Source: Streptomyces sp. A0642 (GTDB lineage: Bacteria; Actinomycetota; Actinomycetes; Streptomycetales; Streptomycetaceae). From it: 64,000 bases of DNA. Below, one piece after another: positions 18,974 through 27,473 of the stretch. A program made the translations under genes and the position numbers. The notes under the pieces are model-generated. The model was given only the letters and a program-made list of their open reading frames with translations, was not told where the DNA came from and did no database searches. Each line of letters starts with the position of its first letter. Within the stretch, counting starts at the first letter, position 1. The stretch lies in contig NZ_SSBL01000004.1 in NCBI RefSeq assembly GCF_004795105.1, forward strand, positions 248,001 through 312,000, read 5' to 3'.

Positions 18974-21379
18974 ATGAGTACCAGAGGCACGATCACGCAC
19001 GGGCTGCGCCGGAGGCTGGCCGCAGCCTCCGCCCTGGCCATGGGTGCCGCCCTGATGGTGGCGATCCCCGCCACCCCCGCGGCAGCAGCCGCACGGGTCG
19101 ACAACCCCTATGTGGGCGCCAAGGCATACGTGAACCCGGACTGGTCCGCCAAGGCGGCGGCCGAACCGGGTGGCGCCGCCATCGCCGACACGCCCGCCTT
19201 CGTCTGGATGGACCGCATCGCGGCCATCAGCGGCTCGGCCTCCGCGATGAGCCTTCGGGAGCACCTCGACACCGCTCTCGACCAGGGCGCGAACCTGTTC
19301 CAGGTCGTCATCTACGACCTGCCGGGTCGCGACTGTGCCGCGCTGGCTTCCAACGGCGAACTCGGCCCCACCGAGCTCGACCGGTACAAGAACGAGTACA
19401 TCGACCCGATCTCCGACATCCTCGCCGACCCGGCGTACGCGAGCCTGCGGATCGTCACCATCATCGAGCCGGACTCGCTGCCCAACATCGTCACCAACGC
19501 GGGCGGCACCGCCGGTTCCACGGACGCCTGCGCGACGATGAAGGCGAACGGCAACTACGAGAAGGGCGTCGGCTACGCCCTGCACACCCTCGGCGCCATT
19601 CCCAACGTCTACAACTACATCGACGCCGCCCACCACGGCTGGCTAGGCTGGGACAGCAACATGGGCCCGGCAGCCACGGAGTTCAAGAAGGCCGCCACGT
19701 CCGAGGGCGCCACGGTCAACGACGTGTCCGGCTTCATCGTGAACACGGCCAACTACTCGGCCCTCAAGGAGCCGAACTTCAAGATCACCGACTCGGTGAA
19801 CGGCACTACCGTGCGCCAGTCCAAGTGGATCGACTGGAACTACTACACCGATGAGCTGTCGTTCGCCCAGGCGCTGCGCACCCTGCTGGTGAGCCAGGGC
19901 TTCAACTCCAACATCGGCATGCTGATCGACACCGCCCGCAACGGCTGGGGCGGCACCGCGCGGCCGACCTCCGCCGGTCCGCTGACGAGCGTCGACGCCT
20001 ACGTCAACGGCGGCCGGGTCGACCGGCGCATCCACGCCGGCAACTGGTGCAACCAGAGCGGCGCCGGCATCGGCGAGCGTCCCACCGCGGCCCCTGAGGC
20101 CGGCATCGACGCGTACGTCTGGGCCAAGCCCCCGGGCGAGTCGGACGGCAACAGCGCCCCCGTCGAGAACGACGAGGGCAAGGGCTTCGACCGGATGTGC
20201 GACCCCACGTACACCGGTAACGGCCGCAACGGCAACAGCATGACGGGCGCGCTGCCGAACTCCCCGCTCGCGGGTCACTGGTTCTCCGCGCAGTTCCAGG
20301 AGCTCGTGCGCAACGCCTACCCGCCGATCGACGGCGGTGGCAACCCCGGGGGCGACACCCAGGCGCCGACCGCGCCGACCGGTGTGACCGCGACGGCGAA
20401 GACCAGCAGCAGCGTGTCGTTGTCCTGGACCGCGTCGACCGACAACACCGGCGTGACCGGCTACAACGTGTTCCGTAACGGCGTGCAGGTGGGAACCTCC
20501 ACCACGACCTCGTACACCGACTCGGGTCTCACGGCCTCGACCGCCTACAGCTACACGGTCAAGGCGAAGGACGCGGCCGGCAACGTCTCGGCGGCCTCCA
20601 CCGCGCTGTCCGTCACCACCTCCGCGGGCGGCGGCACCGGTGACACCCAGGCGCCGACCGCGCCGACCGGTGTGACCGCGACGGCGAAGACCAGCAGCAG
20701 CGTGTCGTTGTCCTGGACCGCATCGACCGACAACACCGGCGTGACCGGCTACAACGTGTTCCGTAACGGCGTGCAGGTGGGAACCTCCACCACGACCTCG
20801 TACACCGACTCGGGTCTCGCGGCCTCGACCGCCTACAGCTACACGGTCAAGGCGAAGGACGCGGCCGGCAACGTCTCGGCGGCCTCCACCGCGCTGTCCG
20901 TCACCACCTCCGCGGGCGGCGGCACCGGAACGGGCGCGCTCAAGGCCCAGTACAAGAACACGGACTCGTCCGCGACCGACAACCAGATCCGCATGGGCCT
21001 GCAGCTGGTCAACACCGGCACCACCGCGGTGGACCTGTCCACGGTGAAGCTGCGCTACTGGTTCACCCCGGAGGCCGGGTCCTCCACCTTCGGCACCTCG
21101 TGCGACTGGGCGGTCATCGGCTGCGGCACCCTGACGCACAGCGTGAAGACCGCCGGTTCGGCGGCCGGCGCCAGCCACTACCTGGAGGTCTCCTTCGGCA
21201 GCGGCACCCTGGCGGCGGGCGCGTCGACGGGTGAGATCCAGATGCGGCTGAACAAGAGCGACTGGTCCAACTTCAACGAGGCGGACGACTACAGCCGTTC
21301 GACCTCGACGAGCTACGCCGACGCGCCGAAGGTCGGCGTGTACGTGGCCGGCACGCTCGCCTGGGGCACCGCGCCCTGA
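18974..21379 (+). CDS. Secreted GH6 non-reducing-end cellobiohydrolase with two FN3 and CBM3
   Basis: This exocellulase attacks cellulose from non-reducing ends and complements the GH48 enzyme. A Sec signal covers about 1-40 (Ala-rich end). The GH6 domain spans about 41-455; VVIYDLPGRDCAALASNGE, the acid Asp167 in IIEPDSLPN, and WAKPPGESDG are typical of the cellobiohydrolase subgroup. Two FN3 repeats (about 460-555 and 556-651) are nearly identical at DNA level. CBM3 follows at 655-801. Translation starts at the ATG at 18974, preceded by GGAG. A hairpin separates it from the GH12 gene, so it may have its own promoter; a degenerate GGGAGC site lies at about 18934-18939. Confidence 0.94.
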   Translation: MSTRGTITHGLRRRLAAASALAMGAALMVAIPATPAAAAARVDNPYVGAKAYVNPDWSAKAAAEPGGAAIADTPAFVWMDRIAAISGSASAMSLREHLDTALDQGANLFQVVIYDLPGRDCAALASNGELGPTELDRYKNEYIDPISDILADPAYASLRIVTIIEPDSLPNIVTNAGGTAGSTDACATMKANGNYEKGVGYALHTLGAIPNVYNYIDAAHHGWLGWDSNMGPAATEFKKAATSEGATVNDVSGFIVNTANYSALKEPNFKITDSVNGTTVRQSKWIDWNYYTDELSFAQALRTLLVSQGFNSNIGMLIDTARNGWGGTARPTSAGPLTSVDAYVNGGRVDRRIHAGNWCNQSGAGIGERPTAAPEAGIDAYVWAKPPGESDGNSAPVENDEGKGFDRMCDPTYTGNGRNGNSMTGALPNSPLAGHWFSAQFQELVRNAYPPIDGGGNPGGDTQAPTAPTGVTATAKTSSSVSLSWTASTDNTGVTGYNVFRNGVQVGTSTTTSYTDSGLTASTAYSYTVKAKDAAGNVSAASTALSVTTSAGGGTGDTQAPTAPTGVTATAKTSSSVSLSWTASTDNTGVTGYNVFRNGVQVGTSTTTSYTDSGLAASTAYSYTVKAKDAAGNVSAASTALSVTTSAGGGTGTGALKAQYKNTDSSATDNQIRMGLQLVNTGTTAVDLSTVKLRYWFTPEAGSSTFGTSCDWAVIGCGTLTHSVKTAGSAAGASHYLEVSFGSGTLAAGASTGEIQMRLNKSDWSNFNEADDYSRSTSTSYADAPKVGVYVAGTLAWGTAP
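20353..20928 (+). repeat. Tandem duplication of an FN3 module (2 x 288 bp)
   Basis: Two adjacent 288-base units (96 codons each, starting about 20354 and 20642) differ at only two positions that I can find: G/A at 20434/20722 (silent) and A/G at 20531/20819 (Thr to Ala). This is a recent in-frame duplication of an FN3 linker domain. Confidence 0.92.
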
Positions 21380-21450
21380 CCCCGCCGTCCGGCCCCGTCC
21401 CCGTACTGACACGGTGACGGGGCCCGGACCCCGGGTTCCCCTACGGACCT

Positions 21451-21478
21451 GCCCCCTGCCGGAAAGCCGGCAGGGGGC
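21451..21478 (+). terminator. Hairpin terminator after the GH6 gene
   Basis: GCCCCCTGCCGG pairs with CCGGCAGGGGGC across loop AAAG, about 70 bases after the GH6 stop and before the promoter of the acyltransferase gene. Confidence 0.75.
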
Positions 21479-21530
21479 GGTGTCATGTCACCGTCTCGTA
21501 CAACCTCGCGCCCGCCCCCGTCGCGCACGC

Positions 21531-21559
21531 TTACAAGAGGCGCCGGACGGCTCTAGGCT
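21531..21559 (+). promoter_or_regulatory. Likely sigma-70/HrdB-type promoter of the acyltransferase gene
   Basis: TTACAA (21531-21536) and TAGGCT (21554-21559) are separated by 17 bases, close to the Streptomyces vegetative consensus, about 74 bases before the GTG start. Confidence 0.5.
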
Positions 21560-21632
21560 GTCTTCATCGAGACATCCACTGACCTGGGAGAACGCAGTCC
21601 CGGAGCCGATCCGGCAGAGCTTGGAGCCGCCC

Positions 21633-22346
21633 GTGTTCTATTACGTGCTCAAGTACGTCGTCCTGGGGCCGCTGCTGCGGCTGTTCTTCCGTCCCGTCAT
21701 CAACGGCATGGAGCACATCCCGGCGGACGGCGCGGCGATCATCGCCGGCAACCACCTGTCCTTCTCCGACCACTTCCTGATGCCCGCGATCATCAAGCGG
21801 CGGATCACCTTCCTCGCGAAGGCCGAGTACTTCACCGGCCCCGGCGTGAAAGGCCGTCTGACCGCGGCGTTCTTCCGCAGCGCCGGCCAGATCCCGGTGG
21901 ACCGCTCGGGCAAGGAGGCGGGACAGGCGGCGATCCGCGAGGGGCTCGGGGTGCTGAGCAAGGGCGAACTGCTGGGCATCTACCCCGAGGGCACCCGTTC
22001 GCACGACGGCCGGCTCTACAAGGGCAAGGTCGGGGTGGCGGTGATGGCCATCCGGGCGCGGGTGCCGGTGGTGCCGTGCGCGATGGTCGGCACGTTCGAG
22101 ATCCAGCCGCCCGGCAAGGTCGTCCCCCGCATCAAGCAGGTCACCATCCGCTTCGGCGAGCCGCTGGACTTCTCCCGCTATGCCGGCCTGGAGAACGAGA
22201 AGGCGGCGATCCGGGCGGTCACCGACGAGATCATGTACGCGATCCTCGGTCTTTCCGGTCAGGAGTACGTCGACGAGTACGCGGCCAAGGTGAAGGCGGC
22301 CGAACAGGCGGAGAGCACGGGGAAGTTCCCGAAACGGCGACGCTGA
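21633..22346 (+). CDS. 1-acyl-sn-glycerol-3-phosphate acyltransferase (PlsC family)
   Basis: This is a membrane-associated acyltransferase that makes phosphatidic acid in phospholipid synthesis, or an analogous acylation. The HX4D catalytic motif is NHLSFSDHF near residue 50, and the substrate-binding motif is YPEGTRSHDGRLYKGKVG near residue 115. The GTG at 21633 starts the typical MFYYVLKYVVLGPLLRL hydrophobic anchor and has GGAG 7 bases upstream. The frame is open further upstream to 21414, but that stretch contains a terminator and promoter. The 237-residue length is normal. Confidence 0.9.
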   Translation: MFYYVLKYVVLGPLLRLFFRPVINGMEHIPADGAAIIAGNHLSFSDHFLMPAIIKRRITFLAKAEYFTGPGVKGRLTAAFFRSAGQIPVDRSGKEAGQAAIREGLGVLSKGELLGIYPEGTRSHDGRLYKGKVGVAVMAIRARVPVVPCAMVGTFEIQPPGKVVPRIKQVTIRFGEPLDFSRYAGLENEKAAIRAVTDEIMYAILGLSGQEYVDEYAAKVKAAEQAESTGKFPKRRR

Positions 22347-22410
22347 CGGCGGATCCGCGCTCGGCGGAAACCGCTGGTCCGGGCACTGCCCAGCCCCTAG
22401 CGTGCGATGC

Positions 22411-23460
22411 ATGAGCAAGGGACACGCATGGGTGCTGGGAGCGACGGGCCAGATCGGGCGGGCTGCGGTGCGCTCGCTCGTCGAGGACGGCTGGGAGGTC
22501 ACCGCCGCCTCGCGCGGCGGCGACCGTGACAAGAGCTGGGACGGGGGTGTGCGGACGGCCGCGCTGGACCGCGACGAGGACGGTGCGCTCGCGGCGGCGC
22601 TCGGTGACGGCTGTGACGTGCTGGTGGACATGGTGGCCTACGGGGAGGGACATGCCCGGCAGCTGACGGCGCTCGCGGACCGGATCGGCTCCGCGGTGGT
22701 CGTCTCCAGCGGGGCGGTGTACGAGGACGACCGTGGCCGCAGTTTCGATACGCACGACGACCCGGACGGAGCGCCCCGCTACCCGGTGCCGCTGCCGGAG
22801 ACGCAGGCCACGGTCGCACCGGGCGGGGCCACGTACGCGACGCGGAAGATCCGGCTGGAGCGCGACCTGCTGGCAGCGGGTGACGCCCTGCCGGTCACGC
22901 TGCTGCGGGCCGGCGCGGTCCACGGTCCGCACTGCCGCTCACCGCGCGAGCTCTACTTCGTGAAGCGGGCCCTGGACGGCCGGGCGCGGCGGGTGCTGGC
23001 GTACGGGGGGACGTCTCGCTTCCATCCGGTCCACGCGGCCAACGTCGCGGAGCTGATCCGGCTCGCGGCTCGGAAGCCGGGCTCGCGGGTGCTCAACGCC
23101 GCCGATCCGCAGGCGCCGACGGTCGCGGAGATCGGCGAGGCGGTGGACGCCGTACTGGGCCGGAGCACGCGGACCGTACTGATGCCGGGGCCCGCCACGC
23201 CGGAGGGGGTGGGAGAGACGCCCTGGACGAGCCCGCATCCCATCGTCTACGACATGTCGGCCGCGGAGCGGGAGCTCGGGTACCGGGCGGTGACGGGGTA
23301 CGCGGAGTCGCTGCCGGAGACGGTCGCGTGGATCGTCGGGCGGCTCGCGGACCGGGACTGGGCGGACGCCTATCCGGCGATGCTGCGGGCCTACGGCGCC
23401 CGGCTCTTCGACTACGCGGCGGAGGACGCCTGGCTGGAGCGGTACGACCGGGAAGCGTGA
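22411..23460 (+). CDS. NAD-dependent epimerase/dehydratase-like reductase
   Basis: This is a short-chain (extended) Rossmann-fold protein: VLGATGQIGRAAV near the N-terminus is the NAD(P)-binding GxxGxxG, and VVSSGAVYED is the strand before the active site. The usual YxxxK is seen as YATRKIRLE. The substrate is unknown; it resembles actinobacterial NAD-dependent epimerases and reductases. No ribosome binding site precedes the ATG at 22411, but a TAGCGT -10-like box (22398-22403) would put the transcript start on it, so it may be leaderless. Confidence 0.8.
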   Translation: MSKGHAWVLGATGQIGRAAVRSLVEDGWEVTAASRGGDRDKSWDGGVRTAALDRDEDGALAAALGDGCDVLVDMVAYGEGHARQLTALADRIGSAVVVSSGAVYEDDRGRSFDTHDDPDGAPRYPVPLPETQATVAPGGATYATRKIRLERDLLAAGDALPVTLLRAGAVHGPHCRSPRELYFVKRALDGRARRVLAYGGTSRFHPVHAANVAELIRLAARKPGSRVLNAADPQAPTVAEIGEAVDAVLGRSTRTVLMPGPATPEGVGETPWTSPHPIVYDMSAAERELGYRAVTGYAESLPETVAWIVGRLADRDWADAYPAMLRAYGARLFDYAAEDAWLERYDREA

Positions 23461-23486
23461 GCCGGCCGTGGCAAAGGGAACGGGAA

Positions 23487-23515
23487 CGGGCCGCCGGTGA
23501 CGTACCGGCGGCCCG
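23487..23515. terminator. Bidirectional hairpin terminator
   Basis: CGGGCCGCCGGT and ACCGGCGGCCCG form a perfect 12-base stem with loop GACGT between the convergent epimerase-like and aminopeptidase genes. Confidence 0.75.
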
Positions 23516-23531
23516 TCCCGTCACTCGCCTG

Positions 23532-25109
23532 CTACGGCTTCGGCGTGGCGTGCGGGGTGCACGTCACGTCGTGCCGGTCGGTCTTCCCGGTGAGCAGGTA
23601 GTTGTCCACCCGCTCGTTGATGCAGGGGTTGACCAGTCCGGTGACGCCGTGCGAGCCGGCGCCCTCCTCGGTGATGAGGCGTGAGCCGCTGAAGCGCTTG
23701 TGCAGTTCGACGGCGCCCTCGTACGGAGTGGCGGCGTCACGTGTGGACTGCACGATCAGCACCGGGGGCAGGCCCTTGCCGGTGCGGACGTTCAGCGGGG
23801 TCTGCTGCTTGGCCCCCCAGGTCGCGCAAGGCAGGTTCATCCAGGCGTTGGCCCAGGTCATGAACGGGTAGTCCTTGTGCAGCCGGGTGTTGTCCCGGTC
23901 CCACGTGCGCCAGTTGGTGGGCCACTTGGCGTCCGCGCACTCGACCGCGGTGTACACGGCGTTGCTGTTCTCGGACCGGATGTTGCCCGCCGTGTCCGAC
24001 AGGTCGGGCGCGGCGGCGTCGATCAGCGCCTGGGTGTCACCGGCCCGGTAGGCGCTCCAGGTCCGGGCGGTGGGCGCCCAGGCGGAGTCGTAGTACGGGG
24101 CGCTCTGGAAGAAGCCGATGAGCTCGGCGGGGCCGACGACGCCACCGATCGGGCTCTTCTTCGCGGCCGCGCGCAGCTTCAGCCACTCCTCCTCGACCTT
24201 CTGCGGCGTGTCGCCGATGTGGAAGACGCTGTCGTTGGCGGCGACCCAGGCCTTCCAGTCGTTCCAGCGCATCTGGAAGGCCACGTCCTGGTTGAGGTTG
24301 GCCTGGTACCAGATGTTGTCCTTGGCCGGGTTGACGACGCTGTCGACGACCATGCGGCGGACATGGGACGGGAAGAGGGTGCCGTAGACCGCGCCCAGGT
24401 AGGTGCCGTAGGAGACGCCCAGGTAGTTGAGCTTCTCCTCACCGAGCGCGGCGCGGATGACGTCCAGGTCGCGTGCGGTGTTGGGGGTGGTCATGTGCGG
24501 CAGCATCTCGCCGCTGCGTTCGGCGCAGCCGTCCGCGTACTCGGCCGCGAGCTTGCGCTGGGCGCGCTTGTCGGCCTCGGAGTCGGGCACCGGATCGGCC
24601 TTGGGCGCCTTGACGAACTCCTGCGGGTCGATGCAGGAGATCGGCGCCGAGTGGCCGACGCCGCGGGGGTCGAAGCCGACGAAGTCGTAGGCCTTCGCCG
24701 CGTTGGCCCAGAGCGGGTTCTTGGTGAGGATGCGCTTGGGGAACGCCATGCCCGAGCCGCCGGGACCGCCGGGGTTGTAGATCAGGGCGCCCTGGCGCTC
24801 GCTGCTGGTACCGGTGCTGACGTGCCGGTCGACGGCTATCTTGATCTGCTTGCCGTCGGGCCGCGCGTAGTCGAGCGGGACGGTGACCCATCCGCACTGG
24901 ATCGGCGCGGAAATGGCCCAGTCGGCCGGACAGTCCGCCCAGTCGATACCGGACCTGGCCGCGCGTGCGGCGGCCAGCTGGACGCCGCGTGCCTCGGAGC
25001 CGTTGTGGTGGCGGCCGTCGGCGGTGGCAGCCGGTGCGGCTATCGCGCCCGCTATGAGCGTGCCCGCGATCAGAGCGCCGGCCGAGCCGAGCGCTGCTGT
25101 GCGTCTCAA
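23532..25109 (-). CDS. Secreted tripeptidyl aminopeptidase-like alpha/beta hydrolase
   Basis: This is an extracellular S33-family peptidase that probably removes N-terminal tripeptides, like Streptomyces Tap/Slp enzymes. Residues 1-31 are a signal peptide (MRRTAALGSAG then a hydrophobic run ending AAPAATA). Catalytic residues are visible: Ser in LGVSYGTYLG, Asp in QSTRDAATP and His in GAGSHGVT; the oxyanion loop NPGGPGGSG is intact. The start is a TTG at 25109 with a perfect GGGAGG 6 bases upstream. The frame runs on to 25244, but that extension is not signal-like. Confidence 0.88.
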   Translation of the reverse strand: MRRTAALGSAGALIAGTLIAGAIAAPAATADGRHHNGSEARGVQLAAARAARSGIDWADCPADWAISAPIQCGWVTVPLDYARPDGKQIKIAVDRHVSTGTSSERQGALIYNPGGPGGSGMAFPKRILTKNPLWANAAKAYDFVGFDPRGVGHSAPISCIDPQEFVKAPKADPVPDSEADKRAQRKLAAEYADGCAERSGEMLPHMTTPNTARDLDVIRAALGEEKLNYLGVSYGTYLGAVYGTLFPSHVRRMVVDSVVNPAKDNIWYQANLNQDVAFQMRWNDWKAWVAANDSVFHIGDTPQKVEEEWLKLRAAAKKSPIGGVVGPAELIGFFQSAPYYDSAWAPTARTWSAYRAGDTQALIDAAAPDLSDTAGNIRSENSNAVYTAVECADAKWPTNWRTWDRDNTRLHKDYPFMTWANAWMNLPCATWGAKQQTPLNVRTGKGLPPVLIVQSTRDAATPYEGAVELHKRFSGSRLITEEGAGSHGVTGLVNPCINERVDNYLLTGKTDRHDVTCTPHATPKP

Positions 25110-25264
25110 GTGGAACCTCCCCCATGGTGAAGCGCCTTCGGATGCGGCGCTGTTCAGTAGGAACCTCCCGCGGATCCTGTCGTCTGTGGGCCTCCCGGCA
25201 ACAGAGCGCCCACCCACTTCTTTACCGAATCGATAACCGGACACCGGAGTCCTGCCAGCGGTGT

Positions 25265-26038
25265 TCAGCCGCTCGCGCGGTCCGCCAGTTCGTCCGCCGC
25301 CCGGTCCAGCACGGTGCGCAGCTCCCTCGCGTCGGCGGCCAGGGCGGTCACCAGGACGGCGGGGCCCGCGAGCCGGGTGAGTACGGCTGTGGGCCCCAGC
25401 AGCCGGGTGTCCGGCCCCTTGTCGTCGAAGGCCGGGTCGACGAGCAGCAGTTGGCCGACGGCCCGGTGACCGCCGAGCACGGCCGGGCCGTCCCAGCCGC
25501 CTGGCGCGCCCGGCCCGTACGCCGTCTGCTGATCGAGGAGCGGGCGTCCGCAGCGGCGGACGGTGAGCCGGCTCAGGAGCGTGCCGGTGGTCTCGCCGTG
25601 CCGGCCGAGGACCTGCTCCTCGCGCAGCATCAGCCGGGCTGTGGGGGCGAGTTCGGCGACGGTGGTCATGTGCAGTTCGCTGCCGTGCGCCGAGACGAGC
25701 TGCTCGGGAAGCCAGTCGAGCCCGGCCCCGTCCTCCACCTTCAGCGTGATGTCGTAGCGGGCCGGCTCCGCCCGGGGACCGGTCCCGGGCAGGGCGATGG
25801 TGGCCGCCGCCGAGCCGACGCCGAGCCGGGCGCCCTGCCCGATCCGCACCTCGATGGCGAGCCGGTCGCCGCCGAGCGGGGCGCTCATCGCGCCCACGAC
25901 GGTGACGCGCGCGGCTCCCGGAAGGGCGGCCCTCGTGCGGCGCAGGGCGAGCGGTCCGTCGCTCTCCAGGACGGGGAGCGTGGTGGCGCCGCGCCCGTCG
26001 CGTACGGCGCTGATGCGGGCGGTGGCGCGGACGCTCAC
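25265..26038 (-). CDS. ureD: Urease accessory protein UreD
   Basis: This is a scaffold in the UreD-UreF-UreG complex that inserts nickel and CO2 into apo-urease. The 257-residue protein shows the family's beta-rich pattern (LLRRLTVR-like strands, [23 protein letters not shown]). Its GTG start overlaps the ureG stop by four bases, so it is the last gene of the operon and translationally coupled. UreD is the least conserved urease protein, and position is a strong part of this call. Confidence 0.88.
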   Translation of the reverse strand: MSVRATARISAVRDGRGATTLPVLESDGPLALRRTRAALPGAARVTVVGAMSAPLGGDRLAIEVRIGQGARLGVGSAAATIALPGTGPRAEPARYDITLKVEDGAGLDWLPEQLVSAHGSELHMTTVAELAPTARLMLREEQVLGRHGETTGTLLSRLTVRRCGRPLLDQQTAYGPGAPGGWDGPAVLGGHRAVGQLLLVDPAFDDKGPDTRLLGPTAVLTRLAGPAVLVTALAADARELRTVLDRAADELADRASG

Positions 26039-26712
26039 GCGGTCCAGGAGGCGAGTCGCCCCCGCACCCAGTCGGCGATCGGGCCGACGCCTTCGCCGGA
26101 GGTGAGCGAGGTGAAGGCGACGGGCCGTTCGCCGCGCTGCTGAGCGGCGTCGCGGGCCATCCGCCCGAGGTCGGAGCCGACGTACGGCGCCAGGTCGGTC
26201 TTGTTGATCACCAATAGGTCCGACGTGGTGACGCCGGGGCCTCCCTTACGGGGGATGTCGTCGCCGCCCGCGACGTCGATGATGAAGATCTGGGCGTCCA
26301 CGAGACCCTTGGAGAAGGTGGCTGTGAGGTTGTCGCCGCCGGATTCCACGAGGATGAGGTCGAGCGGTCCGACACTGTCCTCCAGGTCCTCGACGGCTTC
26401 GAGGTTGGCGGAGATGTCGTCACGGATGGCGGTGTGCGGGCAGGCGCCCGTCTCGACGGCCTGGATCCGCTCCGGGGGCAGGACCGCGTTGCGCAGCAGG
26501 AACTCCGCGTCCTCGCGGGTGTAGATGTCATTGGTGACGACGGCGAGGGACAGCTGGTCGCGCAGGGCCCGGCAGAGCGCGGCCACGGTGGCGGTCTTCC
26601 CGGACCCGACCGGTCCGCCGAGGCCGATGCGCAGGGCGCGCCGGGTGCCGTCGGGGCGTGCGGCGTCGGCGCCGACGGCTGCCGGGCCGTCGTGGACGTG
26701 GTCGAGGTGCAT
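26035..26712 (-). CDS. ureG: Urease accessory GTPase UreG
   Basis: This SIMIBI-class GTPase drives nickel delivery to urease. The P-loop [12 protein letters not shown] is near residue 30, followed by [13 protein letters not shown], the metal-binding CPH of [14 protein letters not shown], the ESGGDNL switch, and [11 protein letters not shown] (NKxD guanine recognition). A short His-rich N-terminus (HLDHVHDG) could bind nickel, useful because no ureE is present in the operon. Confidence 0.96.
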   Translation of the reverse strand: MHLDHVHDGPAAVGADAARPDGTRRALRIGLGGPVGSGKTATVAALCRALRDQLSLAVVTNDIYTREDAEFLLRNAVLPPERIQAVETGACPHTAIRDDISANLEAVEDLEDSVGPLDLILVESGGDNLTATFSKGLVDAQIFIIDVAGGDDIPRKGGPGVTTSDLLVINKTDLAPYVGSDLGRMARDAAQQRGERPVAFTSLTSGEGVGPIADWVRGRLASWTA

Positions 26713-26798
26713 GGTGCGGCTCCTGTGCTGTTCGGGCGGGGCGGGCGCGGTTCGGCGGATTGAGCCGTCCGCACCCGAGGGTCATGGGGTGCGCCGGG

Positions 26799-27467
26799 TC
26801 ATGAGGCGAAGAGCCGGACCGGTCGTCCGGCGTGGGCCTCCGCGGCGATGTCGAGCAACGGGGACGACGCGGCGGGCAGTTCGTCGATCGGACCGCGACC
26901 GGCGGCGGCGGCCCGTTCGGCGACGAGGTCGAGTTCGGGGGCGAGGCGGGCGAGTACGGCGGTGGCTTCGAAGGGGTTGAGGGAGAGCAGCCGGACGACG
27001 GCGGTGGCCGGTCCGCCGACCGTCTCGTACGCGGCGCAGTGTGCGGCGTCCTCGGGTCCGAGCCCCGCCGCGCGCGCGGTCAGGCCGAGGACGACCGGCT
27101 GGTGGGCGCCGCGCGGCCGGGCCAGGGCGAGTGCGTCGAGCTCCTCGTCCGGCCAGGTCGCGCGGGCCGCTCTCATCAGCTGCCGGCCCAGCTTGTGGGC
27201 GGCCGCCCGCAGGGCGGGTGAGGGCGTACGGGCGTCCGCGGCCTCGTCCAGGGCCAGCGGGTCGTGCCCGTGGGCGGCCGCCGCGGCGAGCGCCGCGGCG
27301 GTGAGTCCGGCCGTGTGGAGGCGGCCCCTGCAGAACGCGGCGAGGTCCTCGGCGGTGCGGATGCGCCCCGCCACGACAGCCGCCTCGGCTCCGCCGGAGT
27401 GGGCGTGGCCTCCGGCGGGAAAGCGGCCGTCGGCCAGGACCAGCAGGGCGGCGCGGCTCATCGGCAT
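26799..27467 (-). CDS. ureF: Urease accessory protein UreF
   Basis: This all-helical protein activates UreG GTP hydrolysis and guides nickel into urease. It is recognised by LVLADGRFPAGGHAHSGGAEAAV at the N-terminus, and later helical segments and the C-terminal LLDIAAEAHAGRPVRLFAS fit the family, as does the gene order. ureC ends 6 bases upstream, so translation is coupled, while an 86-base gap separates it from ureG. Confidence 0.92.
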   Translation of the reverse strand: MPMSRAALLVLADGRFPAGGHAHSGGAEAAVVAGRIRTAEDLAAFCRGRLHTAGLTAAALAAAAAHGHDPLALDEAADARTPSPALRAAAHKLGRQLMRAARATWPDEELDALALARPRGAHQPVVLGLTARAAGLGPEDAAHCAAYETVGGPATAVVRLLSLNPFEATAVLARLAPELDLVAERAAAAGRGPIDELPAASSPLLDIAAEAHAGRPVRLFAS

Positions 27468-27473
27468 CCGTTC

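Noticed and set aside
17122..19104. Antisense ORF of 660 codons opposite GH12
   Set aside because: Mirror image of a coding region with strong GC bias; the + strand has catalytic motifs, this does not.
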